Both the position numbers and the translations under genes were made by a program. Shown here piece by piece: positions 1 through 8,883 of a DNA stretch of 64,000 nt (its first letter is position 1; each line of letters begins with the position of its first letter). This DNA comes from Leptolyngbyaceae cyanobacterium. GTDB taxonomy: Bacteria; Cyanobacteriota; Cyanobacteriia; Cyanobacteriales; Aerosakkonemataceae. The notes beneath the pieces were generated by a model that worked only from the letters and a program-made list of their open reading frames with translations, ran no database searches and was not told where the DNA came from. Where the stretch lies: NCBI GenBank assembly GCA_036703985.1, contig DATNQN010000010.1:62001-126000 (forward strand), in the 5' to 3' direction.

Positions 1-1
1 T

Positions 2-142
2 AACGTTCGAGAAACCCTCGCCATCACAGACCGGGCTTACATCATGCGAGACGGACAAATTTTAGCTTCAGGCAGTGCAGACGAACTCTACAGCAATCCG
101 CTAGTAAGGCAATACTATTTGGGAGATAACTTTCAAATTTGA
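2..142 (+). CDS. lptB: LptB, LPS-export ABC transporter ATPase (C-terminal end only)
   Basis: Only the last 46 codons are in the window; the gene begins upstream. The reading frame opens at base 2 and ends at TGA 140-142. It contains the ABC-ATPase tail pattern ITDRAYIMRDGQILASG followed by the C-terminal LVRQYYLGDNF, which is typical of LptB. LptB is the cytoplasmic ATPase that powers lipopolysaccharide extraction from the inner membrane. The next gene on the same strand is an LptF/LptG-type permease, the expected partner, which supports the call. Assignment rests on the short tail plus neighbourhood. Confidence 0.8.
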   Translation, partial: NVRETLAITDRAYIMRDGQILASGSADELYSNPLVRQYYLGDNFQI

Positions 143-289
143 AATAGAATTCAGGATTCAGAAGTTTTATATTTCCTAACTCTCTTTATCACTTATAGTA
201 TTTCTATAATGAAAAGTTCATAATTTTTTATAAATAAAGTTGAAATAGCGATCCTTCAGACTTCATCCTTCATACTTCATCCTTATATT

Positions 290-1456
290 ATGCTCAAATC
301 ATTGAAGTTTTCCTTTCCGGTCTTTTCGTTGTTCGGCATTTCGGTGATGGATCGCTACCTGATCGGGGAGTTGATCGGGCCATTTGTATTTGGCGTGGGA
401 GTTTTTTCTTCATTGGGAGTTGCGATCGGTAGTTTATTCGATTTAATGCGAAAAATCACCGAAGCAGCCCTACCAATAGAAGTAGCAGCCAAAGTATCCC
501 TGTTGCAAATGCCTTTATTCATATTTTATGCCTTGCCAATGGGGATGCTGCTAGCCGCCTTGCTTACCTACAGTCGCCTGTCTAGCGATAGCGAACTAAT
601 TGCCCTGCGTAGCTGTGGAGTCAGTATCTATCGGTTGATCCTGCCTGCATTGATTATGAGCATAATCGTCACTGCGATCGCCTTTTTATTTAACGAGTGG
701 GTAGTACCCGCATCCAAATACGAAGCTACGCTCACTCTCCAAAAAGCCCTCAATCAAGAACAAAAAAATTATCAAGAAAGCAATATTATTTATCCCGAAT
801 ACGGCACGATTAAAAAAGACAATGGCGAAGAAACAGAAATTTTAAGCCGATTGTTTTATGCCGAACAATTTGACGGCGCAGTAATGAAAAACCTGACGAT
901 TTTGGATCGATCGCAAACCGGAATGAATCAAATTGTCGTATCCGAATCGGCAGTTTGGAACCCCCAACAAAATAACTGGGATTTTTTTAACGGCACGATT
1001 TATTTAGTCTCATCTGATAGTTCGTACCGCAATATTTTACGATTTGAACATCATCAATTACAACTGCCCCGCACCCCTTTAGATTTTGCTCAAAAGCGCC
1101 GCGACTATCCAGAAATGAACATCTTACAAGCGCGAGAAGAATTAAAATTAGCTCAATTGAGCAACGATACCAAAAGAATTCGCAAACTTTTAATTCGCAT
1201 TCATCAAAAAATAGCCTTACCTTTTGCTTGTTTGGCATTTGGCTTAGTAGGGGCTATTTTAGGATGTAGACCGCAACGAACTAACAAAGCCACTGGTTTT
1301 GGCGTAAGCGTACTGGTGATTTTTGCTTACTATTTATTAATGTCAATGGGAGATGCACTTGGTTTGAGCGCGGTAATTCCTGCTTGGTTAGCCGCTTGGT
1401 TACCCAACATTTTTGGCTTGGGAGTTGGCAGTTTGCTGTTAATCAGGATGTCCTAA
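290..1456 (+). CDS. LptF/LptG (YjgP/YjgQ) family permease
   Basis: This 388-residue inner-membrane protein belongs to the YjgP/YjgQ family, the transmembrane half of the LptBFG lipopolysaccharide exporter. Three hydrophobic segments lie in the first 130 residues and three in the last 90. A polar region between them, about residues 135-290, would be the periplasmic jellyroll. The segment MDRYLIGELIGPFVFG near residue 20 is the family's usual N-terminus, so ATG 347 is an alternative start. It follows lptB by 147 bp on the same strand. Cyanobacteria commonly carry one protein of this family rather than separate F and G, so I do not choose between the two symbols. Confidence 0.87.
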   Translation: MLKSLKFSFPVFSLFGISVMDRYLIGELIGPFVFGVGVFSSLGVAIGSLFDLMRKITEAALPIEVAAKVSLLQMPLFIFYALPMGMLLAALLTYSRLSSDSELIALRSCGVSIYRLILPALIMSIIVTAIAFLFNEWVVPASKYEATLTLQKALNQEQKNYQESNIIYPEYGTIKKDNGEETEILSRLFYAEQFDGAVMKNLTILDRSQTGMNQIVVSESAVWNPQQNNWDFFNGTIYLVSSDSSYRNILRFEHHQLQLPRTPLDFAQKRRDYPEMNILQAREELKLAQLSNDTKRIRKLLIRIHQKIALPFACLAFGLVGAILGCRPQRTNKATGFGVSVLVIFAYYLLMSMGDALGLSAVIPAWLAAWLPNIFGLGVGSLLLIRMS

Positions 1457-1571
1457 TCAAGAACAATAGGTGAATTTTTCCTAAAAAAAATGGAAGTTAA
1501 TAGCAAAGCAAGTTATTCTAAACAGTAGAAGCATCTATCTTGCTGGTCAATAGTTCATCCGGACTCCTGCC

Positions 1572-2906
1572 ATGTCACCTTCTCCCGTACCCCCCGCCCG
1601 CTTCCGGTATTTAAAAGCACGGTTAAGACCTCTCACAAAGCCAATATTCTGGGGAAGCATCACAGTACTGTCTCTAGGTGGCGCATTGACTTGGGCATAC
1701 TTCAACCACCCAGAATGGCTGGCGTTGACGGACAACCAGCAAAATTCTCTTAATGCTGATAATCAGCCAGATATTTCCCAAGAAGATCAGTCAATAGGGG
1801 CTGATATCGATCGTCTATGGGTATTAGAAAAGGATATAGCTGAAGTAGATCCTATTCAAGTGATTCCTAATACTTCATCTAAGCAAAATACTTTTTTAGA
1901 TGAAGTGATGAAAAAAAGGCAAGATGGCGAGAGCAATAAATTACCGAGTTTATCGGTAGATAAATTATTGTCAGAGCAAAGCATTGCCAACCCCTTTGCC
2001 ATCAAAAACTCAAATTTATCCGGTACTAGCGGAATTTCATCTTCTGGAAGACCTTCCCCAGAAAATTATGCCAACCCGATGGGAGAAACTGCACCTAATG
2101 GTGTCGGTAACTTCAATTTACCAACCTCAGCGAATCAAAATTCCGGTGCGGCAACAGTCAGTCCATTACAATCAGCTTTAGACCGCAACACTACTGGTAA
2201 TAGCTCATCAAGAAGGATTCTAAATCGCAACAATAAACCAGTCAGTCCTTTAGAGTCAGCGATCGATCGCGATTCGGCAAACCAATCAAAAAACATTCAA
2301 AATTCCGATACTGCATCAGTTAGTCCTTTGCAGTCAGCTTTAGAAGAAAATACCACGAGCAATTTCACGGGTACATCCAAACAGACGATCGCAGAAACAT
2401 TAGGACAAGCTTCTACTCAATCGTCTCAGCAAGATCCGTCCGGTAGGCTGACTCCCACAGAACCCTATCCCGGTACTCCCGCACAAACCGCAACACCTGC
2501 TTACCCATACCAAAGCTTGCCAAGTTATTCCCCTTTACCCGGACAAGGTTACACTCCATCTCCATATCCAATTCCCGGTGCAACTAGTTATAACGTGCCT
2601 TATGGTACTAACAATCCGGTTAATTCTTATACTTACTTAAATCAACCCCAAGTACCAACCATAGTAGCGCCACCAGTCCAGGTAAATCCTTCTGTAACAA
2701 ATGTAACGCCTAACAACTTAGGGCAATCTCCTTTCCAAAGCGCGACCCCTTCTACTGGTTATAGCAATCCCGGATTTAATCCTAATGCTGTTAATTCAGG
2801 ATTGCAGCCTTACCAAATGCAAACACCATCCAATTTTTCTATTCCCCGTTCGGTTCCGGGTCGGTATATTGGTGGGGGTAGGATCAATACTTTCTCAAAT
2901 CCATAG
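1572..2906 (+). CDS. proline/serine/asparagine-rich protein with one membrane anchor, function unknown
   Basis: A 444-residue protein with no recognised enzymatic domain. One hydrophobic helix lies near residues 25-45 and is followed by a long low-complexity tail rich in Ser, Asn, Pro, Gln and Tyr. It is probably exported or periplasmic and anchored by the N-terminus. A degenerate internal repeat occurs three times: VSPLQSALDRN, VSPLESAIDRD and VSPLQSALEEN, around residues 195-260. The C-terminal third is rich in PxxY/PxP patterns. It sits between the Lpt permease and icd, 115 bp after the permease, so a cell-envelope role is possible but unproven. Codon use and HIP1 content do not differ visibly from neighbours. 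Confidence 0.7.
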   Translation: MSPSPVPPARFRYLKARLRPLTKPIFWGSITVLSLGGALTWAYFNHPEWLALTDNQQNSLNADNQPDISQEDQSIGADIDRLWVLEKDIAEVDPIQVIPNTSSKQNTFLDEVMKKRQDGESNKLPSLSVDKLLSEQSIANPFAIKNSNLSGTSGISSSGRPSPENYANPMGETAPNGVGNFNLPTSANQNSGAATVSPLQSALDRNTTGNSSSRRILNRNNKPVSPLESAIDRDSANQSKNIQNSDTASVSPLQSALEENTTSNFTGTSKQTIAETLGQASTQSSQQDPSGRLTPTEPYPGTPAQTATPAYPYQSLPSYSPLPGQGYTPSPYPIPGATSYNVPYGTNNPVNSYTYLNQPQVPTIVAPPVQVNPSVTNVTPNNLGQSPFQSATPSTGYSNPGFNPNAVNSGLQPYQMQTPSNFSIPRSVPGRYIGGGRINTFSNP

Positions 2907-2965
2907 TTTTAGGGATTTATCATCAAATAACTCGGCTTATTTTGGGCATTGGGTAGTTTTTTTAC

Positions 2966-2995
2966 CACAGATGCCCACAGATAAACACAGATGCA
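2966..2995. repeat. 10-bp-period CACAGAT repeat
   Basis: Three copies of CACAGAT spaced exactly 10 bp apart lie in the spacer between the 3' ends of the proline-rich gene and icd. A longer copy of the same family occurs at 36020-36069, so this is a dispersed intergenic repeat. Confidence 0.7.
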
Positions 2996-3074
2996 AACTT
3001 ATGATAGAAAAGTTGCTTTTGATAATAGGTAGTGAGATGATTTCTTTTTCACCTACTACCTACTACCAGAATAA

Positions 3075-4496
3075 TTAAAAGTGTTTGATTACTGCATCGG
3101 CAAATTCAGAACACTTTAAAGGTGGTTCTACGGGTGGGGTCATCAAACGGGCTAAGTCGTATGTGACTTCCCGATTGGCTATTGCATCTCCAATTCCTTT
3201 TTTAATTAAATCGGCGGCTTCTTGCCAACCCATATACTCCAGCATCATTACGGCAGATAGAATTACCGAACCCGGGTTAATTCGATCTAAACCCGCGTGT
3301 TTGGGTGCGGTACCGTGAGTAGCCTCAAAAATAGCACATTCATCGCCAATATTAGCACCTGGCCCCATACCCAAACCGCCGACGATCGCAGCTGCGGCAT
3401 CGGATAAGTAATCTCCGTTCAGGTTCATAGTAGCCAGAATAGAGTATTCATCGGGTCGGGTTTGGATTTGTTGGAAAATACTATCGGCGATGCGATCGTT
3501 TACCATCACCTTATCTTTCCACTTTCCGTTCCCGTGCGTTTCCCAAATCGAGTTCAGGACATTTTCCACTTCCTGACAAATCGCAGCTTGCTTTTGGGCG
3601 GTTAAAGCATCGTATCCAGGCTCGATTTCACGGGCATTATTTTCTAGAGAAATATCCGGGTTTTTTTCCTTATTGCTGAGAATCCAAGATTCCCGTTCCG
3701 TGATACACTCCGCCCGAAATTCGCTCTTGACTAACTCGTAACCCCAATCGCGGAATGCTCCTTCGGTGTATTTCATAATATTGCCCTTATGCACCAAAGT
3801 GACCATTTGCTTGTGCTTTGGCAGGCGGAGGGCGTGTTTGATAGCGCGACGAATCAGACGCTGGGAACCAGTTTTGCTGATTGGTTTAATTCCAATCCCG
3901 GCGTCGAGGGGAATTTGCTTTTTCCCGTGTTCGGGGGTAGCGGGGATTAGCTCTTTATTAAGCAAATCGATTAATCTTTTGCCAATTTCGCTGCCTTGCG
4001 GCCACTCGATCCCCAAGTAAATATCTTCGGTATTTTCCCGGTAGACAATCACATCCAGTTTCTCTGGATTTTTATGGGGTGATGGAGTCCCCGCATAATA
4101 TCGACAGGGACGGATACAAGCATACAAGTCGAAGATTTGGCGCAGCGCCACGTTTAAAGAGCGAATCCCACCGCCGACAGGAGTGGTGAGGGGCCCTTTG
4201 ATGGCCACACCGTATTCTCTAATAGCCGTTAAAGTATCTTCTGGTAAATATTGGTACGTGCCGTACTTTTCGCAGGCTTCATCGCCAGCGTAAATTTTAA
4301 ACCAACTGATTTGCCGTTTGCCACCATAGGCAGTTTGAACGGCGGCGTCGATTACCTTTTGAGTAGCGGGCCAAATATCGACCCCCGTGCCATCGCCCCG
4401 AATGAAGGGTACGATCGGATTATCCGGGACGATGGGTTCGCCATTGTGGAACGTGATGCGCTCCCCAGTTTCGGGGGGAGTGATTTTTTCGTACAT
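3075..4496 (-). CDS. icd: NADP-dependent isocitrate dehydrogenase
   Basis: A 473-residue isocitrate dehydrogenase, which converts isocitrate to 2-oxoglutarate, CO2 and NADPH in the cytoplasm. In cyanobacteria its product is the carbon skeleton for ammonium assimilation and the signal read by PII and NtcA. The N-terminal [16 protein letters not shown] and the substrate loop [13 protein letters not shown] are conserved; the Ser of that loop is the residue phosphorylated in E. coli. Later come [14 protein letters not shown], the nucleotide-site region [12 protein letters not shown], and [20 protein letters not shown]. Length matches the cyanobacterial type, which carries an insertion relative to E. 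coli (416 aa). The start ATG is at 4496. The gene diverges from the response regulator on its 5' side. Confidence 0.96.
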   Translation of the reverse strand: MYEKITPPETGERITFHNGEPIVPDNPIVPFIRGDGTGVDIWPATQKVIDAAVQTAYGGKRQISWFKIYAGDEACEKYGTYQYLPEDTLTAIREYGVAIKGPLTTPVGGGIRSLNVALRQIFDLYACIRPCRYYAGTPSPHKNPEKLDVIVYRENTEDIYLGIEWPQGSEIGKRLIDLLNKELIPATPEHGKKQIPLDAGIGIKPISKTGSQRLIRRAIKHALRLPKHKQMVTLVHKGNIMKYTEGAFRDWGYELVKSEFRAECITERESWILSNKEKNPDISLENNAREIEPGYDALTAQKQAAICQEVENVLNSIWETHGNGKWKDKVMVNDRIADSIFQQIQTRPDEYSILATMNLNGDYLSDAAAAIVGGLGMGPGANIGDECAIFEATHGTAPKHAGLDRINPGSVILSAVMMLEYMGWQEAADLIKKGIGDAIANREVTYDLARLMTPPVEPPLKCSEFADAVIKHF

Positions 4497-4923
4497 ACTG
4501 GTAGCAACTCCTAATCACTAGGCAGGGGCGATCGCAATGGAAATTTTTGTTTTGCCACTGAGATTTTATAAGCTACCAGATATTTGGCCTGATAGTAGCT
4601 TTGTGCAAACTTTTTCCAAACTACCAATAGCCTCATCAGCTGGGAGAGCATTGAGTTTTGATGTTGGGTCAGATGCAGCGATGGGCAGATGGGGAGAATA
4701 TTTATCTAAAATTTCCCCTTTCCTTTCCCCCTTTGTTGTGGCTAGAAACTTTTTGATAATGGTCGTAGTTTCTATCAAGGCTTTTTTTGCCGTATGCTAA
4801 TTATAGTAATCACCATTACGCTCGGTAATGAATATTTGACTGAAAGCAGTACAGTTTAATTAAATGCCGAACGTGCGCCAAGCAAATATTCGATATAAAA
4901 TTTAACTTTAGCTGTAGCTTTAT
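4497..4923. other. divergent spacer between icd and a response regulator
   Basis: This 427-bp region must hold the promoters of both icd (leftward) and the response regulator (rightward). Two short open frames overlap here on opposite strands (4537-4800 and 4566-4778), but neither resembles a known protein or has a convincing ribosome-binding site. I found no clear NtcA-type GTA-N8-TAC site by eye. Confidence 0.5.
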
Positions 4924-5592
4924 ATGAAACGTATTTTGATAGTTGATGACGATAAAATCTCTCTTACTGTCTTGAGTAGTTACCTAGAAAGACAGGGATA
5001 CATTGTCGAAAAGACCACTTCTGCCAAAGATGCTTTAATGGCATTTGCTGAAAATACTCCCGATTTGGTAATTTCTGACGTAATGATGCCAGAGATGGAC
5101 GGATTTGAATTTTGCCGTTATCTGAGATCTACTCGCGAAGGTCAATTAGTGCCTTTTATCTTTTTGTCAGCATTGGGTGAAATAGACCAACGAATTGAGG
5201 GGCACATGATGGGGGCAGATGATTATTTAATCAAACCTTTTCAACCACGAGAATTACTGGCAAAAATTGAAGCTCAACTAGAAAGATCGCGCCGCATTCA
5301 TAGCGAAATCGTGCGCTTAATGCAAAACTATTCTTCTGCTAATACAGGTAACCCTATTCAGCATTCACCACCGCCACCGCCGCTACCTTTAACCGCCGCC
5401 GAAGAAAGGGTATTTTGGGAAGTAATTCAAGGTTATACCAACAAACAAATTAGCGAACGTTTGTTTATCAGTCCCCGTACAGTACAGTCCCATCTTAGTA
5501 ATATACTTAGCAAGTTGCAATTAGAAAATCGCTCTCAATTAGTTCGCTATGCTTTTGAGAGGAATTACCAAGCTCCCACAGAGCAATCTTAA
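4924..5592 (+). CDS. NarL/LuxR-type response regulator (REC + HTH)
   Basis: A 222-residue two-component response regulator. Residues 1-120 form a receiver domain with the acidic pocket D8-D10, phospho-acceptor D52 in VISDVMMPEMD, switch S82 and K104 in the LIKPF motif. After a linker with a run of prolines (PPPPPPLP), residues about 155-215 form a LuxR-type helix-turn-helix: TNKQISERLFISPRTVQSHL. It should bind DNA when phosphorylated. No histidine kinase is adjacent, so the partner is unknown. It is divergent from icd and followed by rfaE2 after 66 bp. Receiver and HTH are both complete; the target genes cannot be read from the window. Confidence 0.92.
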   Translation: MKRILIVDDDKISLTVLSSYLERQGYIVEKTTSAKDALMAFAENTPDLVISDVMMPEMDGFEFCRYLRSTREGQLVPFIFLSALGEIDQRIEGHMMGADDYLIKPFQPRELLAKIEAQLERSRRIHSEIVRLMQNYSSANTGNPIQHSPPPPPLPLTAAEERVFWEVIQGYTNKQISERLFISPRTVQSHLSNILSKLQLENRSQLVRYAFERNYQAPTEQS

Positions 5593-5658
5593 TAGGGGTT
5601 AGGGGTATAATTACTGGGGGTCTGACGGAGAGAGCGATCGAGGTTAAATTTTGATGAT

Positions 5659-6153
5659 ATGATCGATGGTCTTTATAACCTGAGCGAACTACAACAAGCG
5701 ATCGCAAAAGCGCCGGAAAAATGGCGACCCTTGGTGTTTACCAATGGGTGCTTCGATCTCCTTCATGTCGGTCATATCCGTTACTTACAAGTAGCTAAGT
5801 CTTTGGGGCGATCGCTGATTGTCGGATTAAATAGCGATCGGTCCGTGCAAACCATTAAACCAGACCGTCCGGGTTTACCTTCACGGCCTATCATACCAGA
5901 AACCCAAAGAGCGGAAATACTGGCTGCACTCAAAGCAGTAGACGGGGTAGTAATTTTTACCGAAACAACTGCCAAAGCAGTAATCGAAGTTCTCAAACCA
6001 GAAGTTTACGTTAAAGGAGGAGATTATTCTTACGATAATCTTCCCGAAGCGCCCATCGTGCAAGCCTACGGAGGAAAAATAGAATTAGTCAAAATAGAAA
6101 TTCCCACATCCACAACTGGTATAATTAAGCGAATTTTGTCAGATACCAATTAA
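5659..6153 (+). CDS. rfaE2: D-glycero-beta-D-manno-heptose 1-phosphate adenylyltransferase (RfaE2-type)
   Basis: A 164-residue single-domain nucleotidyltransferase. It has the class signature FTNGCFDLLHVGHIRYL (HxGH around residue 37), followed by VGLNSDRSVQTIKP and the second signature EVYVKGGDYS. The C-terminal STTGIIKRI is typical of the adenylyltransferase half of HldE. The family activates heptose-1-phosphate with ATP to give ADP-heptose for LPS core or S-layer glycans. Here it is a stand-alone RfaE2 without the kinase half. Related cytidylyltransferases share the fold, but the KGGDY and TSTTG motifs favour RfaE2. It lies 66 bp after the response regulator on the same strand. Confidence 0.88.
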   Translation: MIDGLYNLSELQQAIAKAPEKWRPLVFTNGCFDLLHVGHIRYLQVAKSLGRSLIVGLNSDRSVQTIKPDRPGLPSRPIIPETQRAEILAALKAVDGVVIFTETTAKAVIEVLKPEVYVKGGDYSYDNLPEAPIVQAYGGKIELVKIEIPTSTTGIIKRILSDTN

Positions 6154-6392
6154 CCGTTGACTTGATAGGTAAGAGATGATGAGGGAATAAAATACTAAAA
6201 ATCGGACAATGCTTGTACCGTTATGATTTGGTTTTAGGGATGTTTTATTCTCATTTACCCCTAAGTGGCGCGAGTCGATCGATCTGCCTTATCCCATTGC
6301 CGAACGCGATCGAAAATCTTTTGTGCTAATGGGTAATAGGTAAGAAAAATTACCAATCACCTCCAGACCTCTCGAGCAATCATCAATTAGCA

Positions 6393-6878
6393 ATGAACAC
6401 TGGTATCGTGCAGTTGCACTCTGAGCGCAACATAGACTATTCTCCCCTAGAACAGCTGTTAATCCAGCAGGATTTTCTAGCAGCCGACCGGATGACCCTG
6501 CAATTGCTCTGCCAACTGGCGGGGGAAGCAGCAGTACAAAGAAAGTGGTTGTATTTTACGGAAGTAAACAGCTTTCCCACTACAGATCTACTTTCTATTA
6601 ATAATTTGTGGGTAAACTACTCCGAAGGCAAGTTTGGATTTTCCGTTCAGCGAGAAATTTGGTTATCTCTAGGCAAAAACTGGGACAAATTCTGGCCCAA
6701 AATAGGCTGGAAAAATGGGAATAACTGGACGCGATACCCCCATGAGTTTGTTTGGGATCTTAATGCCCCTAGAGGGCATCTTCCCCTTTCTAATCAGCTA
6801 AGAGGGGTGCAAGTAATGGCTTCGTTACTATCTCATCCTGCTTGGTCGAGTAATCCCAGCCAAGGCAATCCAAATTAG
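6393..6878 (+). CDS. GUN4-domain protein
   Basis: A 161-residue protein consisting almost entirely of a GUN4 domain. It opens with the helical pattern YSPLEQLLIQQDFLAADR, has the turn DLLSINNLWVNYSEGKFGFS, then the hydrophobic IGWKNGNNW and ending DLNAPRGHLP. GUN4 domains bind Mg-porphyrins and stimulate Mg-chelatase in chlorophyll synthesis. Cyanobacteria carry several paralogs, many of unknown role, and true Gun4 usually has an N-terminal helical extension of about 80 residues that is absent here. I therefore call it a GUN4-domain paralog rather than Gun4. It is flanked by non-photosynthetic genes, so context does not help. Confidence 0.85.
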   Translation: MNTGIVQLHSERNIDYSPLEQLLIQQDFLAADRMTLQLLCQLAGEAAVQRKWLYFTEVNSFPTTDLLSINNLWVNYSEGKFGFSVQREIWLSLGKNWDKFWPKIGWKNGNNWTRYPHEFVWDLNAPRGHLPLSNQLRGVQVMASLLSHPAWSSNPSQGNPN

Positions 6879-7208
6879 CCATTCCCAGGTAACCCACACA
6901 AAACTAGCAATCGAGCAAAATAGGGGACAAAAAGCAAAAAAACATTATCTCATCAAAGTTTTTTGCGCCTCCCCTGTTTGTCCTTAGTTTTGCGATGGCG
7001 ATCGTCCGAAGTCGCCGCGATCGGCAAAAAAAGGGCAAGCGAAAGTGACGGATATCATACATTCGCCGTGTTAAATGGAATTAATCAAAGAAATCTTTCT
7101 CTTTCTCCTGTTCGTTAGGAGTGTAGTTGGGGAATTTTAAAGATAGCTCTTGTCTGCGCTAGCAGCTAGATAAATTAAACAATCAGCAAACATAGGGGTA
7201 GCGGTTGC
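6879..7208. other. spacer with a possible terminator hairpin
   Basis: A 330-bp spacer. Just after the GUN4 gene, GCAAAAAAAC (6934-6943) pairs with GTTTTTTGC (6958-6966). This forms an A/T-rich stem that could end transcription, though no long T-run follows it. Otherwise the spacer holds several CGATCG cores and no convincing small gene. Confidence 0.35.
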
Positions 7209-8708
7209 ATGATCAGCCCTGAAAACAGTCTCTTTTCTCGTTTGAATAGCTTGACACCTCAAGCAAGAGAACAACAACGGCTCTTAGCTTTGGCAGAGTC
7301 GGGATTGCAAGAAGCAGAAACAATTACGATTTTTGAGGAAGCAACTCAGACAGCTGCCCACTTTTTGGATGTACCGATTTGCATTTTGGGCATTTTAGAA
7401 AAAGACCGGGAATTGTTTAAGTCAGCAGTCGGTTTGTCCAGATTGGGTCTGATGAATCAGCTGGCGGCATCTCGGCAGCTATCGCGACAAGATTCTTTTT
7501 CTACCTACGTGGTAGAGAATCTAAAGGTTTTAGCGCTAAGCGATACTACTAGCGATCCGGTTTTTGCCAAAAGCTTGTTAGTTCAGCATTATGGCATCCG
7601 GGCTTATTTGGGAGTGCCGTTAATAACTTCCGGAGGATATTGCTTGGGAACCATCGCCGTGATGGAACGAGTTCCCCGTTCGTTTACCGATAAGGAAGTA
7701 GAGTTCCTGGAATTGATGGCCCGCTGGGTAATGAGTGAATTCGAGCGCAGCCGCATTCAGAAGAATAATTCTAATTCTTCGGGGGTGCTGGTGAATCTCA
7801 ATACTCACATGACTTCTGTCAATTCACCTACCGAACAAATAGCTACCAATCAAATCCAGGTAAAATTATTGGGGCAATTGACCCAAGAATTGCGGACGCC
7901 GCTTACTTCCGTGATGGGAATGGCTAGCGTTTTGCTGCGAGAGATCTATGGGCCTTTGACTACCAAACAAAAAGAATATTTGGAAATTATTCAGCACAGC
8001 GGTCAGTATTTATTGTCTCTAGTCAATGAAATAATGGCTTTGGGTTCTCTAGACCCGGATAACCCAAAACTAAATCTATCTGCGATCGATATTGAAATGC
8101 TCTGCCAGCAGGCGATTAATACCCTAGAAGAGTCGGCTAACCGACGAGGGCAACAGATTCGCGTTTCCGTAGAACCGGGAAATCGGATTTGGCAGTTGGA
8201 TAAAGAAAGAGTCCGGCAAATGCTTTATCACTTGATATCAAGCGTGCTGGAAACGGCAGATGCCGGTAGTATCGTTCGCATTCATATTTCTCGGAAGTCG
8301 GAAGGTTTAAATATTTCTGTATGGCTTTCCCATCCTTGGTTAGGAGATGGGCTTCCTCATTTGGAACCTTATTTTTACAATCCACCGATGGCTACTCTCA
8401 ATAACTACTCTGACGCCTCACTCTATGAAAATAACGAGGAGCAAGAGAATAGTTCATCTCTATCGGTGCGGGTTTCCCAGCCGGATATGTTAGTGGAGAA
8501 AGATGAAAGTACTTTAATTGGTGCTGAGCAGCCAGAGGTGAGCGAGAATAAATTATTCGATCGCGCTTCGGAAAACTTGGGGCTGTTGCTCAGTTGTCAT
8601 TTGGCTCAAATGCACGGCGGACAAATCTCTATTCAAGGTTCGCAAGAGTCGGGATATCGATATGTAGTGACTTTGCCAATTCTGACGGAAGCTGATGATA
8701 GCCTCTAA
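7209..8708 (+). CDS. GAF-domain histidine-kinase-like protein lacking the phospho-acceptor His
   Basis: A 499-residue cytoplasmic protein. Residues about 35-185 form a GAF domain (VPICILGILEKDRELFKS; GVPLITSGGYCLGTIAVM). Residues about 215-285 form a HisKA helix pair (LGQLTQELRTPLTSVMG). In active kinases the H-box reads xxHELRTP; here the His position is Gln (Q226). The expected ATP-site N-box Asn is also missing (RQMLYHLISSVLETA). Only the tail GLLLSCHLAQMHGGQISIQG keeps a recognisable ATPase pattern. Function may be scaffolding, dimerising with another kinase or sensing through GAF. It is bordered by spacers and has no adjacent response regulator. Confidence 0.85.
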   Translation: MISPENSLFSRLNSLTPQAREQQRLLALAESGLQEAETITIFEEATQTAAHFLDVPICILGILEKDRELFKSAVGLSRLGLMNQLAASRQLSRQDSFSTYVVENLKVLALSDTTSDPVFAKSLLVQHYGIRAYLGVPLITSGGYCLGTIAVMERVPRSFTDKEVEFLELMARWVMSEFERSRIQKNNSNSSGVLVNLNTHMTSVNSPTEQIATNQIQVKLLGQLTQELRTPLTSVMGMASVLLREIYGPLTTKQKEYLEIIQHSGQYLLSLVNEIMALGSLDPDNPKLNLSAIDIEMLCQQAINTLEESANRRGQQIRVSVEPGNRIWQLDKERVRQMLYHLISSVLETADAGSIVRIHISRKSEGLNISVWLSHPWLGDGLPHLEPYFYNPPMATLNNYSDASLYENNEEQENSSSLSVRVSQPDMLVEKDESTLIGAEQPEVSENKLFDRASENLGLLLSCHLAQMHGGQISIQGSQESGYRYVVTLPILTEADDSL

Positions 8709-8738
8709 GATCGTTTAACTCAAAGCCCGTCACGTTGA

Positions 8739-8765
8739 CTTTCCCCGTGGAGAGCAGGGGGAAAG
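8739..8765. terminator. hairpin after the kinase-like gene
   Basis: CTTTCCCC (8739-8746) and GGGGAAAG (8758-8765) form a perfect 8-bp stem with an 11-nt loop, 31 bp after the stop codon. There is no following T-run, so it may be a weak terminator or an RNA-stabilising structure. Downstream, near 8815-8835, is a short array of the heptamer GATTTTA. Confidence 0.4.
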
Positions 8766-8883
8766 ATTACCGATACCCTGAATGTGATTTGGGATGAGAG
8801 TTGAAATTTTTAAATTTTAGATTTTAGATTGGTGAACGAGCGACGATCCGAAATCTAAGATTACTCACCTGGAAACTTGTTTC

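Noticed and set aside
4537-4800. Overlapping 87- and 70-codon frames in the icd spacer
   Set aside because: They lie opposite each other, lack ribosome-binding sites and match no known pattern.
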